In this document: in pieces, positions 32,581 to 43,900 of the stretch
How positions within the stretch are numbered: position 1 is the stretch's first letter
Layout of the letters: every line of letters begins with the position of its first letter
DNA from: Scalesia atractyloides
Lineage: Eukaryota > Streptophyta > Magnoliopsida > Asterales > Asteraceae
DNA: 64,000 bases
Assembly (NCBI GenBank): GCA_947069175.1
Contig: CAMTDV010000002.1
Span: 12,082,988-12,146,987 of the forward strand
Direction of reading: 5' to 3'
Notes under the pieces: generated by a model
Database searches by the model: none
What the model was told of the DNA's origin: nothing
Seen by the model: the letters and a program-made list of their open reading frames with translations, nothing else
Made by a program: the position numbers and the translations under genes

Positions 32581-33750
32581 GGACCCTAATATTAAGCAAT
32601 GTCTTCGGAAAGTTAGGGATGGACATTTCATGGTTGCGGCTAAGGTTCTATGCTCTAGTGGAGTTGCCCCTCTAGGTGATTCAACCTTGAAAGCTCTTAT
32701 TGATAAACAACCTAGGGTGCCGCCCCCGTCCTTGCTTTCTAACCCTTTGGCCCAATCCACTCTTTTTATTGATAGGGAGTGTGTGCTCAAATGTATCTGA
32801 TCCTTTCCTAAAGGAATGTCTTATGGTAGGGACGGGATGTGGGCCCAACACCTGTTAGATGCTATTGGTGGCGATGGCTCGGTGACTTCCTCAGGTTTGC
32901 GTACGAGCATTACTAAAGTTGTCAACTTATAGCTTGGGGGATCCTGCCCTAATGTGCTTGCTGAGTTTGTTGCCTCGCCCCCTCACCCCCCTTATTAAAG
33001 CCTGATAAAGGAATTCGGTCTATTGCTGTGGGGGGTATTTGGCGAATGTTGGTTTTCAAGGTGGTGATGAAAAAGGTCGGGAAAGACATGGCCCAGTACT
33101 TGGGGGACTTTAAATTTGGGGTGTGGATGCCAAATGGGACAAAGGCGGTGCTTCACAGAGCGAACAAGTTTCTCAACTCCTTTCATGCAGATGGTTCCTT
33201 AGCCTTGCTTACTGTAGACTTTTCCAATGCTTTCAACACGGTCGACCGCAAACCTTCCTACAATAGGTTCATCAGTGTTGCCCGTCAATCTATCGGTGGG
33301 TCCAATTTCTTTATGCTCAGCCTGCTAGGTTGTATGTTGGTAACGAGTTTATTGGGGCTACTATCAGAATGCAACATGGAGATCCATTGGGGCCCCTTAT
33401 CTTTGCCCTTGCCTTACACCCCCTTATTCTCCGGGTTCAGGACCGTTGTAACCTTCCGTTTATGCTTGGTACTTGGATGACGGGACGATTATCGGCAATG
33501 CGTCTGAGGTTGCTAAGGCCATAGACATCATCAACGAGGAGGGGCCATCTTTAGGGCTTTATATCCACATTAAGAAAACAGAGGTTTTTTTGCCAACATA
33601 CGATGGGCGGAAAGGTCAGGACGGGCTTTTCCCAAGAGGTATTGGTAGACCAGAGAGGGGGGTTAAGCTCCTTGGTGGAGCTGTTAGCCATGATCCTAGC
33701 TTTATTGAGGAGTTAGCAGGGCAGCGGCCTCGGGGGCGGTTGACCTCATG
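32581..33750 (+). pseudogene. Reverse transcriptase domain of the orphan RT element
   Basis: RT landmarks in order: a fingers block ending GIRSIAVGGIWR near 33010-33050; LLTVDFSNAFNTVDR (33200-33250) with the first catalytic Asp; QHGDPLGPLIFALALHPLI (33370-33430); and YLDDGTIIG (about 33465-33492) with the catalytic Asp pair; then GLYIHIKKTEVFLP. At least three frameshifts and several stops separate the blocks. The Y-L-D-D form differs from the copia Y-V-D-D and gypsy F-I-D-D forms found elsewhere in this window. Confidence 0.85.
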
Positions 33751-34441
33751 AAACTCTTGCCCTGCCTTAGAGATCCCAAATGTGAACTCCTTCTCCTAAG
33801 GTCGTGCATGGGGGTTGCTAAGTAACTTTTTGGGTTGTGGATTTGTCAACCCTATTTGATAGAGGATGTGATATCTCGGTTCGATGATGGCCTCAGGGAG
33901 GCTATAGAAGACATAGTCGTGGGCGGCGACCCTTCTTTGGTGACCTCTAATAGCGTCTTGCTCTCTACCAATGCGTCTAGGTAGGTTTGGGCATCCTCTC
34001 GCTCGAGATGTTGGGGCTTATGCCTTTCTACGTCTAGAGCTCAGTCTTGAGAACTACAAATGATATACTTTGAAATAGTGGGGTCGTCGGGCTTGACCCG
34101 GACTATCAGCAGGCACTCGAACGCTTAAATGTCTCTCTCAGACTTTGATATTGGAGGTTTCTCTAATAAGGATACCAGCCCCTCGAAGCCAAAAAAAACT
34201 TTGGCGAATGCTCTGTTTAGCAAAATCTTTCAAAGCCTGAGAGAAGTTTTTTATTTGTCATCCTGCTAGAAGGCGGTGTTTGAGTGCCTAAGGGTCCCCA
34301 TGCTCAGGATTTTTTGACCATTATCTCGATTGAGGGGTTGGAACAATACATGTCTATAGTAGAATACAGAGTAATTCTCAAAATACCGGTTGATGATCCT
34401 ATGTACCCGGAAGATGAAACATGCCCGATATATCGTAAAGC

Positions 34442-34985
34442 TTGTATTGGATAGGGAGCACGCAATTCAAAGTAAAGAGCTCCCTAGGTTTAAATATCAG
34501 CATGACTGGGTTCGGGATGTTTTTTTGGGACATCCTAAGAAGCGCTGGGATTTCTGCTAAGAAAGATACCCATGTGAATTTCCTCACGGACCCTATGGAA
34601 GGGAGATCTACTTTGCGACCAGCGGATCTACCCGTCTTTGGCTGGGCTGGGGGGAAGCATGCTTGTGTGGTCCACATGGTGGTTTCCCCTTTGGTTGGTT
34701 TAAGGGAAAATGGGTTTGTAGCTGGATAAGCAGCAAGAAAGGCAGAATCAAAGAAAGTAGATAAGCACGCTAAAGCTTGCGCAGAGAACCAACATGTCTT
34801 TGTCCCTTTTTCCTTTGATACATTTGGCTCCCTAGCGACAGAAGCTATCCACTTCTTTACCATGGTCCAACGGATCATCCACAACGATTGTTCAACCCCA
34901 GGAAGCAGGGGTTTGTCTTTAGAAAGTTAGTGTTTGCAATCCAGATTGGGGTGACGGCGCAACTTGTTACCCGTCTACCTTCTGT
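34442..34985 (+). pseudogene. C-terminal endonuclease-like block of the RT element
   Basis: The frame contains EGRSTLRPADLPVFGWAGGK near 34600-34655, reminiscent of the R-P-D...D signature of restriction-like endonuclease domains at the C-terminus of some non-LTR elements. The segment after it (KHACVVHMVV) has no acidic residue where a second Asp would be expected, so the site is probably dead. The region 33760-34440 between RT and this block is coding-derived but too decayed to assign. Confidence 0.5.
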
Positions 34986-35047
34986 TTTGATGTAACTTGG
35001 CAAGTTTTTTGATGAAATATAAAATAATATGAAAAAGAAAAAAAACT

Positions 35048-37099
35048 AAATCTTTTTAACATATTTGTTTGCCTATTAATTAAAATATATTAAGGATGTT
35101 ATATAATATTTGGATGCAAATAGTATTATTTGAAATTTATTTTAAGAGTATGATAAAATGATATTCAACATTGTTATTTAATTATATCATGGGAGTTATT
35201 TTCATTAATCATCTCATTAAAAGAATCATTCTTTTATTCTAAATGAGTTATACCACTTATCTATTTATCTCTCACTGGTATAAATGTTTTTATTCTAAGA
35301 CTATCTCTATTGTTACGTGTGTTCTTAGACGTCCTTAGTTGTTACGTTATATGTCACATTATATTTTTATAAATTTTTAAAAACTCTTATTTGATCTCCA
35401 ACTCTACAAATATCATTACCTTTTTTTTAATTTTTATCTCATTACCTACATACTACATACAGTATTTAAATAATATTTTTTTTGCTTTTACTTTGGGTTC
35501 ACACACATACAAAAACTAAGAAAAACAAGACTCTTATAGAAGAGCTTAGATTCTAGGGGCTTTAAGGACAAGATTTCAGAATGCTTAGGACTTGTAAAGG
35601 CTTTCAAAGGCATCCCTCTAATGAATACATTGGAGATATTCTAACTGATATCACTCGATTTACCGCTTGCACTCTGACTAACTAAGGTATATATTTATTT
35701 ATTTATTTATTTTTAACTAATAAAAGTATTCAACATTATTATTTTCTTGTAATTAATTTAACCTCTTGAATTATCATAGATAGGGTGAATTTAAAGAAAT
35801 TCTATTGCGACCTACCACGTGTGTATCATCACTTCATAAGTTTTGTTACACCATTTTTTTAATATTTATTTCACCACGAAATGTACAAATGTAAAAGTTA
35901 CTGAACACTATTCGACAAATAGGATTTATTGAGTTACCAAAAGTTTGGCAACAAACCATCGATTGTGACTTCCTTTTAACGAGGCCTTTGAAAGAAAAGT
36001 CATGATAATAATTGTACGATTACAACTCAAGTTCAAATGTCTCAATGAGTGAGCATGAAGCAATATCAAACATATGTTGTAATAACTCGTAAAAAAGTTA
36101 GACAAATGATCTGATAACATCGTACTTGTAGTGAATAAATGTGAATGGAGAGTACGAAGTAAATCGTTACATTGGAAATGTTTTTTTTTCACGTAATAAT
36201 ATGAAATTATAATTGGAATTTAAAGAATTCCTGACATTTTAAAAACATTTCCCTTGAAGGATTTCTAATCTCATTACTTGAAAGATTTTAAGGGATTTGG
36301 ATTCAATTTCAATCCCTTCTTTTGTTGAAACAAACATCATAAGAAATAAAATCTACATTTCAGTTTCATTCAGATCACATTCTATTATGTAAACCGAACA
36401 CTATCTAAGGGTTTGTTTATTTCTTCAATTTACAAAGTCATACTCAAACTGATATGGGTAGACATATATACTAAGTAGGATTATTAAACTTGCATGCCTA
36501 TAAGGACATAATCGATGATAAACCAAAGTTTTAAGGGACGTATAGATTTGCCGAAGCTTAGTTATAATATTTGACTTGTTCTACCCTTAACTTAGTGTTT
36601 TTACTTTTCCAAGCTTAGTTACTATGTATAGATTCGTCTGGCTTTTTAACAACATTTTTTACACCTATATTCTACTTAAACTTACAATGATTGGAACTCA
36701 CATTGTATTTATAAAAGACAAACATCATACTATTAAACAACTGTTTAAGTTATATAAAAAAAACTATATGTTGTGTTGATTTTTTTCCTTATCATTCGGG
36801 TATAAATTTTGTTAAAAACAAAACTATATTTAGAATGTAATATTTTTTGTTTTTATTAATGTTATAAAAAAAAGGTTTGTTTATCTCTAGTCTCTCAAAA
36901 GTTCTTCACCTTTCATCTTCCCTACAGCCGACCAATGTAGCAACATCATCACCGTTAAACCATCGTTAAACGTCTTTTTGACGTCACATCATTGACTTAT
37001 TTTCTTTCTGTGAATGCCACACCACCTTCATCTCTGATTTCATCACTAGCTCGCTTTGATTTTATTTCATTAATTCTAAATTTTTGACTCAAAAATTTA
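35048..37099. other. AT-rich gene-free stretch
   Basis: No domain-bearing ORF, RNA gene or structured repeat was found. TTTA repeats (35695-35710) and many homopolymer runs are present. The only open frame of note on the minus strand (35926-36192) shows no recognisable motif and is probably chance. Confidence 0.5.
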
Positions 37100-37531
37100 T
37101 GTGAAGTGTGAAGGAGTGTTAGCAAAGGTGAATTGGTTCCGTATTGGTCCCATTTGTCAGGACCTTGGTATGACGATTCGGCGTAAGAGTTCGAATCGCT
37201 AGAGATTTCGATGGGATGTGCAAGCGATCCTAACAGTGGGATCTCCGGGTCGGAATCCTCGTCCATTGGTTGGTTTGATCTAATTGATTTTGATCAGCTG
37301 GGGGTGTGTTGAAGTAGTGGTTAGGGTTAAACTCATCATGATATGAATAATGATATGGTGAGAATGATATGAGTGGTATGAGTTTTGTGTGTGAGTAGGT
37401 GAATGTTGCGCTATTGGCCATGAATTCCCCGAATCCTCATAAGGATTCGAGTGATGGGGTTATGAAGTGATATGTCCTGAAGGTCCTCCCCTCATAGGTC
37501 CTTTACCACTTCCTCGTACTCTTGGCGGCAT
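37100..37531 (-). pseudogene. Remnant of a chromovirus pre-gag ORF (tandem copy 'D2')
   Basis: ATG at 37529-37531 opens MPPRVRGSGKGPMRGGPSGH, matching the pre-gag ORF of element F, followed by a stop and frameshifts. Later blocks HDEFNPNHYFN and PADQNQLDQ (37270-37330) and HPIEISSDSNSY (37180-37215) also match. Homology to F ends abruptly near 37100, after ANTP-type residues. It follows an LTR and PBS, so it is the start of a second internal region, deleted after about 600 bp. Confidence 0.8.
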
Positions 37532-37685
37532 TTTCCTGTTAAAATTAAGTCAAAACAACAATAATAACTTAATAATGAGATGAGTAATCCTAGGTCAAAG
37601 CCTAGACTCGGAAGTTTAAGGAATGTGCTTTTGTGTAAGTTTGAGATTAAACACAAGAACGCTAGTGTTTAATTCTCTCAAACAT

Positions 37686-37699
37686 TGGCTCTAATACCA
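37686..37699 (-). other. Primer-binding site next to LTR D
   Basis: Minus strand TGGTATTAGAGCCA, three bases beyond the LTR 3' end, matching initiator methionine tRNA with one mismatch. Its presence shows that LTR D also acted as a 5' LTR for the remnant at 37100-37702. Confidence 0.85.
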
Positions 37700-40487
37700 A
37701 CCTGTCACACCCCGAAATTTACAACCAAACACTGGGGGGCCCGGGTGGGGAATATCGTGACGTAAGTTGATATCATCATAGTCAATTAAACACAACACAA
37801 CGAAAGTCTTGGAGTTTAAATTAATATTACAAACCGAATGTTCAAAGTACGAAAAATAATATATAGACGACTTATAATGGAAGATCCACAGGCGGATCGA
37901 AAAATGTACAAAAACGTATAACAGACTTTGGGCAGATCTAAGGATTTGCAAAATCCTTTTATATCACTACTGAGCAGCTTCCAGCCTATTTCGTATTGTA
38001 CCTGCAACTTAGTCTTTTGAAAATACGTCAGCTTTCGCTGGTAAATACACCCGACTGACTCATTTTGAAAACATATTAGAAAGGGTTTAAGTGCATAGGG
38101 CACGAAAAATCTTTTATAACTTGGGAAAGTCAGCCTTTAATCTTGTTAACAGATTCACATGTTTGTTCATACATATGGGGCCCGGTACAGAGGCCGAGAC
38201 ATGATTAACTTACACACCACTTATGAACCAACGAAGGAGTTATCCCCAACTAGTGGGTAAAAATAATTTAGCATGAGCATCTGTCAGGTGCCTACACCCC
38301 GCGCTTTGGTTATGGCCATTAACTAATGTAATGAGCTGAGGATATCCAGGACACGGTCGTTAACCCCCAATGTTTAAGTTATAAAAAAAACTGATTAAAA
38401 CAGAATATGCGGATTTACTAGCCGCAGTCCGGCATTCGATTGATCCCATTTTAGACCAAGCGGTAATATTTTACCGTAACCCGAGCCCGTATAGGGAAAA
38501 TAAGTGGAGAGTATTTACTTGAGCTAGTATTGATTTTAAAAAATGCAAGATTTAATATCTCAGCCGTATCCAAAATGAAATACGTGCAGATAACATTTAC
38601 CGGAAGGCTCTAGTCTGGATTATGGCATAAGCTAACCAATTAAAACGGTAACGGTCTTAATTTAAGTAATAGACTTAGACCGACTATCGTATAGGATGAA
38701 AACGGTATAATACGCTAGATTAAGCGATGACCGGATAGAATGTAGTTTAATCCCAACAAGTACTATGACTTGTATAATATGGGTAAACCATAAGCATTCT
38801 GGATTTTGAGACTAAAATGATAAGGTTAAACCTGTGTCGGCTAATTTCCGTAAACTAGTTACATATACTTAACTGCACGCATATAGGAGATATCGGGTAA
38901 CCGGATAAGTCATGGATACTTTAAATAAGTTGTAATATCAGTAGATATCAATTTAAATGCCGTTAAGGTTTTATTATGAAATTTGCTTCATAAGGGCGTT
39001 TTGGTAATTATATACCGTATAAAAGAAACTTGAATATATTTTAATGTTATGATCATAAGTTTTCTGGAAAAATAATTAATTTATGATATAATATCAGTAA
39101 CATATTGATTATATGTGTAATTTATCATTTATGACCAAACTATCCCCGTAGGGGCATTTTGATCATTTTACTCATAGTTTTATAATTTATTTGGGATTCT
39201 GAGTTTATATCATGTACCTATTGTAAAATATATTTGAAATGAGTTTTAAAATCAATAGGTAACAAGTCTTGGTTGATAGATATGGTTTAAAACCATACTA
39301 TGCACCGAAACGATGTTGATGTCGTAAAATGACGATTTGTACGAAGTTTAATAAAAACTGATGTTAAGATCAGGTTTATATGTTTTAGATATGTTATTTA
39401 ATATAACATATCAGTAGGTAAAAGGTTTGATATGAAAATGTATGATTAAAACCATTTTATGTGCCACAAGGGCTTTATCGTCATTTGTCGACAAAACACA
39501 AGAACTTGTACCTAAACTCAGTATATAATGTGACTTGACATCCCAAATAATCTTACTTATGATATTACATTAGTAGGTAGTTCATTTTCAAGTTCACTAT
39601 CATTTAAAATCTTATTTTATGCAAAAAGGGCATTTTAGTCAAATTTGGCATAATAACGGAACTTGTGCACAAACTCATATTCAGATTATGATCATGTAAT
39701 ATAACCTTGGAGGGTCATGTTACATCATATTACGATCATAATGCGACCTTATCTCAGTAGCTAACTAATCTAAATCGGGCCAGAGTCGATTGTCAAGGCA
39801 AAAGTCAAACTTTGCGACTTTCGGTTGCGAACCAACCCTATAACTGAAATTGACGAGCCGAACATGTTTTCACATGTTCTAATAATTATTACCAACTTGT
39901 TTAAGTTCCAAAACATGTTTCATAACATATATAAGCTCAGGTTATAATATTTTCGAAAAAATGTTTGTTTGACTTTTTAATATTAAAACTTTGACCCGTC
40001 AATTGGTCTAGCAAACGTGATCTTTAGGAGGTGCTTTTATAGGGATTAACACTTACCTTATTACGATCACTTGGCCATGTTCTTACGAACAAGGCTGGAC
40101 CATAATGGTCTTAACCGAAAGTCAAGGCGTTTTCCGTAAAATGCTTGACTTTTGGCTATAGAAGCCTATAAACGAAAATGTAAGAGAAAGGAGCACTTAC
40201 AAGTGATTCCTATGATGAAATAGAACTAAGTTGGATGCTCCTTTCAATTAGGAATTTCTAGAGGAGGGAGATAGAATGAGAATGAGAAAGGTGCAAGTTC
40301 AAAGGGTGAACCAATGCACCTATTTATAGTTGGGGAGCTTAAAGGAGGTGATGCCATGTGTTAGGGAGTGTTAGAGGGAGCTTACAAGTGTCCAAAAACG
40401 TGGCATAACAGTTTGGAAGTCCATTGTTTTGAATCAAATGGTTTTTTGCAAGATGTGTGGAGGCCAGGCAAAAATTTGCAGACACAG

Positions 40488-40536
40488 TCCTCTCGCGCCC
40501 GCGAGAGAACAGGCCCGTGTCTCTCGCGGCCCGCGA
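40488..40536. repeat. CTCTCGCG palindromes in U3 of LTR D
   Basis: Two adjacent GC-rich palindromes, CTCTCGCGCCCGCGAGAG and CTCTCGCGGCCCGCGAG, about 165-210 bp upstream of the TATA box. F has the equivalent pair at 47212-47265. Confidence 0.8.
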
Positions 40537-40794
40537 GCGCCTCCTGGGAACTTTCAACACTTTCCACATTTATCCCTCAACTTATTAAACCTCTAAAACA
40601 CCTTTATAAGCATAATTAGCACTCTGTAGCAAACATTTAGCGTACTCGGGAGCATGCCCGGATATTCAAGCCCTCGGTTCGTTAAAAGGTCACTCAGAGG
40701 TATGGATTAACATGTTGACACTTTTAACCCCTCTATTGTCCAACTTTTACATATATACATAATTAGTCCCTCTCGCCCAACCAGTGGCTCATAT

Positions 40795-41040
40795 GAGAGT
40801 TAGGACTTTGTAAAGGATCACTCAGAGGCTCAGTATAAGCATGCTGACTCTGATGGTCACTCAGAGGCTAAGCATGTTGACACTAATGGTCACTCAAAGG
40901 CTAAGTTAAGCATGTTGACACTAATGGTCACTCATAGGCTAAGTTTAAGCATATTGACACTAATGGTCACTCAGAGGCTCGGTTTATGCATGTTGACACC
41001 AAAGAGTCACTCAGAGGCTTAGTTTGAGCATGTTGACACC
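40795..41040. repeat. Minisatellite in U3 of LTR D
   Basis: Six or so units built on GGTCACTCAGAGGCTAAG and CATGTTGACACTAAT, period about 40-50 bp, close to the LTR 5' end. It matches the minisatellite at 46655-46945 in F and is essentially absent (one CATGTTGACACTTTTAGTCC word) in solo LTR C. Confidence 0.85.
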
Positions 41041-41130
41041 TTTAGTCCTTATTAGTCTTTAATAGACTTAATATAAAAAGTAATGACACATGTCACTATA
41101 TTATTGGACATGATTTTACGAGGCGTTACA

Positions 41131-41148
41131 TCCTCACCCCCTTAAAAG
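41131..41148 (-). promoter_or_regulatory. Polypurine tract of element D
   Basis: Minus strand CTTTTAAGGGGGTGAGGA abutting the LTR, the expected plus-strand primer; this shows LTR D is the 3' LTR of the D pol region. Confidence 0.85.
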
Positions 41149-41179
41149 AAATCTCGACCTCAAGATTTTATTAAAAAGA

Positions 41180-42500
41180 TGGGGGGTACTTTTGTCGCAT
41201 AGTGGACTCAACCTCCCATGTATACTCGGGGCCTCGTAGGGCATTCCACTTAACCTTTACTATAAGTATCATTTTCTTTCGCAGCTTCTTAACCTATCGA
41301 TCCTCGATTGAAATTGGTTTCTCAACGAACCTCGAGTTCTCATCAATTTGCACATCGTGATGTGAAATTGCTAGCGACTCATCGGCTAGACATTTCTTAA
41401 GATTACAGATATGGAATACATCATGGATTCCACTAAGCTCCTTTGGCAACTTAAGCTTATAAGCTATTGTGCCGACACATTCGATTATCTCGAATGGTCG
41501 TATATATCTTGGGTTTAACTTGACTTTTTTTCCAAATTGCATTACACCTTTCCAAGGTGATACTTTTAGCATGACTTTGTCCCCTTTTGGAAATTAAGAG
41601 GTTTACGCCTCTTGTCGGCATAGCTCTTCTGCCTTTGACGGGCAGCTTTGAGTCTATCACGAATTTGCACAATCTTATCCATGGTTTCCAGGACAATCTC
41701 TGGTCCTGATAGTTGGGCTTCCCCAATTTCAGCCCAACACACGGGCGTTCGACATTTTCTCCCATACAAGGCCTCAAAAGGAGCAGGCTTGATGCTCGTA
41801 TGATAACTATTATTATAGGAGAATTCTACTAGGGGTAAGTGGTCATCCCAACTTCCACCTAAATCAATCACACATGCTCTAAGCATGTCTTCAAAAGTTT
41901 GGATATTACGCTCACTTTGTCCATCGTCTGCGGGTGGTAAGCCGTACTAAAGTTTAATCTTGTGCTAATGATTGTTGGAAACTCTTCCAAAAATGAGATG
42001 TATATCTATTATCTATATCAGATACAATAGATACCAACACACCATGTAGGGACACAATCTGGTCCACGTTCAACTTAGCCATTTGTCAGAATTATACGTT
42101 TCTTTAATTGGCAAGAAATGTGCTGACTTAGTCAGTCTATCTACAATGACCCAAATCGTGTCATTACCACGTTTGGTCTTAGGTAACTTGGCAATCAAAT
42201 CCATAGTTACCATTTCCATTTCCAAGTGGGAATTTCAAGTTGTTGTAGAAGTCTGACGGTTTCTGATGTTCGGCTTTAACTTGCGAACATGTCAGACACT
42301 TAGCTACATAAGTGGATATGGATTCTTCAAACCCATCCACCAATAATTCTTTTTCAAATCTTGATACTTTTTGTCACCACCAGGGTGAACTGAGTATCTT
42401 GTATTATGTGCTTCTTGGAGGATTCGATCTCTAAGTCCTCCAAAGATTAGAACCCAGATTCTGCCATTAAATCTAAGGATTCCATCTTTTCCAGGCACTA
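41180..42500 (-). pseudogene. Integrase and chromodomain region of element D
   Basis: The part next to the LTR has LRGPEYTWEVESTM-like residues (about 41190-41230), the end of a C-terminal chromodomain that in chromoviruses directs integration to heterochromatin. Before it come the integrase C-terminal region (41294-41600, GPFEI-like PFEIIECVGTIAYKL) and core fragments (41566-41886, LGGSWDDHLPLVEFSYNNSYH). The zinc region and first core block lie around 42060-42498 (YQDLKKNYWWMGLK). Stops and frameshifts break it into at least five pieces. Confidence 0.85.
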
Positions 42501-42539
42501 ACTGATCAACAGTTCCGACTAATCCTTTATTAGGAATAT

Positions 42540-43900
42540 TAGCTCTAATAGGGCTTGCTTTTGCACATCTAATAGCTTCTCATTCAAGCTATTTCTGAGC
42601 TCAATGCTCTTGGAGTTAATCCTAATAGGCTTAATCCTTCTTTGTAACTTAAGGCATTAGCAACTACATATGCCTTGCCGGGATGATAGCGAATTTCACA
42701 ATCATAACCATTAAGTGTTTCCATCCAACGGCGTTGTCGCATGTTCAAATCCTTTTGATTGAACAAGTGTTGGAGACTCTTATGGTCAGTGTATATAATA
42801 CACTTCGTGCCATATAATTAATGTCTCCACAACTTAAGTGCAAATACAACAACACCCAATTCCAAATCATGGGTGGTGTAATTCCTTTCGTGCACCTTTA
42901 ATTGTAGTGATACATAAGCAATCACTTTCCCTTTTTGCATAAGCACACAACCCATGCCGGTGTGCAAGGGATCACAGTATACGACAAAATCCTCAATACC
43001 CTCAGGTAGAGATAACACAGGAGCATTGCTCAAGTTATGTTTTAAAACCTCAAAACATCTTGTTGTTTTGGACCCCAGTCAAACTTGACATTCTTACGGG
43101 TCAATGTAGTTAAAGGAGTGGCTATCCTCGAAAAGTTCTCAATGAACCTCCTATAATAACCAGCCAATCCTAAGAAGATACGAATCTCCAATGGAGTTTT
43201 GAGTACTTCCCAATTCATTATGGCTTCTATTTTGGCTAGGATCCACTTGGATACCATCGCTCACTTACAACATGTCCAAGAAATTGCACTTCTCTAAGCC
43301 AAAATTCACACTTATAGAACTTAGCATTAAGTTTCTCTTGTCTTAACAATTATAGGATACACCGAAGATGTTTCTTGTAATCAACTTGATTACGAGAGTA
43401 GATACGTATGTCGTCTATAAAGACAATGACAAACTTATCCAGGTATGGTTTGTAGACTCTATTCATGAGATCCATGAATGCTGCAGGTGCATTTGTGAGC
43501 CCAAAAAGCATCACCAAGAATTCATAATGACCATAACGGGTCCTAAAGACAGTTTTAGGAACATCCTCAATTCTAACCTTCAGTTGATGGTATCGTGATT
43601 TTAAATCGATCTTGGAGAAGTAACTAGCCCCTTGAAGTTGATCGAACAAGTGATCGATCCTGGGCAAAGGATAACGTTCTTGATTGTTATCGTATTTAGT
43701 TCGCGGTAATCAATGCACATCTGCATTGAACCGTCCTTTTTCTTAATGAAAAGAATAGGAGCTCCCCAAGGTGAGGAACTAGGCTGAATAAAGCATTTCT
43801 CTAAAGTTCATCTAATTGTATTCTTAATTCCTACATTTCCTTCGGTGCTAACCGATACGGAGCTCTAGCAATAGGTGCTACACATGGTAGGATATCAATC
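42540..43900 (-). pseudogene. RT and RNase H region of element D
   Basis: RT fragments (43350-43667) show FSKIDLKSRYHQLKV and VIVFIDDIRIYS with the catalytic F-I-D-D block; LFGLTNAPAAFMDLMN lies between. The connection block LGLAGYYRRFIENFS is at 43042-43257. RNase H fragments contain VYCDPLHTGMGCVLMQ (42818-43033, with Pro where Ala-Ser is usual after the catalytic Asp) and RRWMETLNGYDCEIRYHPGK (42584-42766). Many stops are present. Confidence 0.88.

Larger units (their letters stand above)
31771..35047 (+). mobile_element. Decayed non-LTR-like reverse transcriptase element
   Basis: One plus-strand element is spread over several frames. An N-terminal Cys/His cluster, an RT domain and a C-terminal block with endonuclease-like residues occur in the order used by elements carrying a restriction-like endonuclease. 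There are no LTRs, and an A-rich run (about 35010-35047) follows the last coding block, which would suit a target-primed retroelement tail. I associate the protein type with annotated 'reverse transcriptase domain-containing' proteins of Asteraceae, but its clade cannot be fixed here. No flanking duplication was recognised. Confidence 0.7.
37703..41130 (-). repeat. LTR of element D
   Basis: 3,428 bp, plus-strand ends TGTCACACCCCGAAATT and GAGGCGTTACA. Collinear with solo LTR C and, inverted, with the 5' LTR of F. TATAAATA lies at 40321-40328 (minus). Upstream in U3 are two CTCGCG palindromes (40488-40536) and a TCAGAGG minisatellite (40795-41040). Confidence 0.93.

Noticed and set aside
36997..37266. 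Host gene in the 36997-37421 minus-strand frames
   Set aside because: The residues match the pre-gag ORF of chromovirus F and follow an LTR and PBS.
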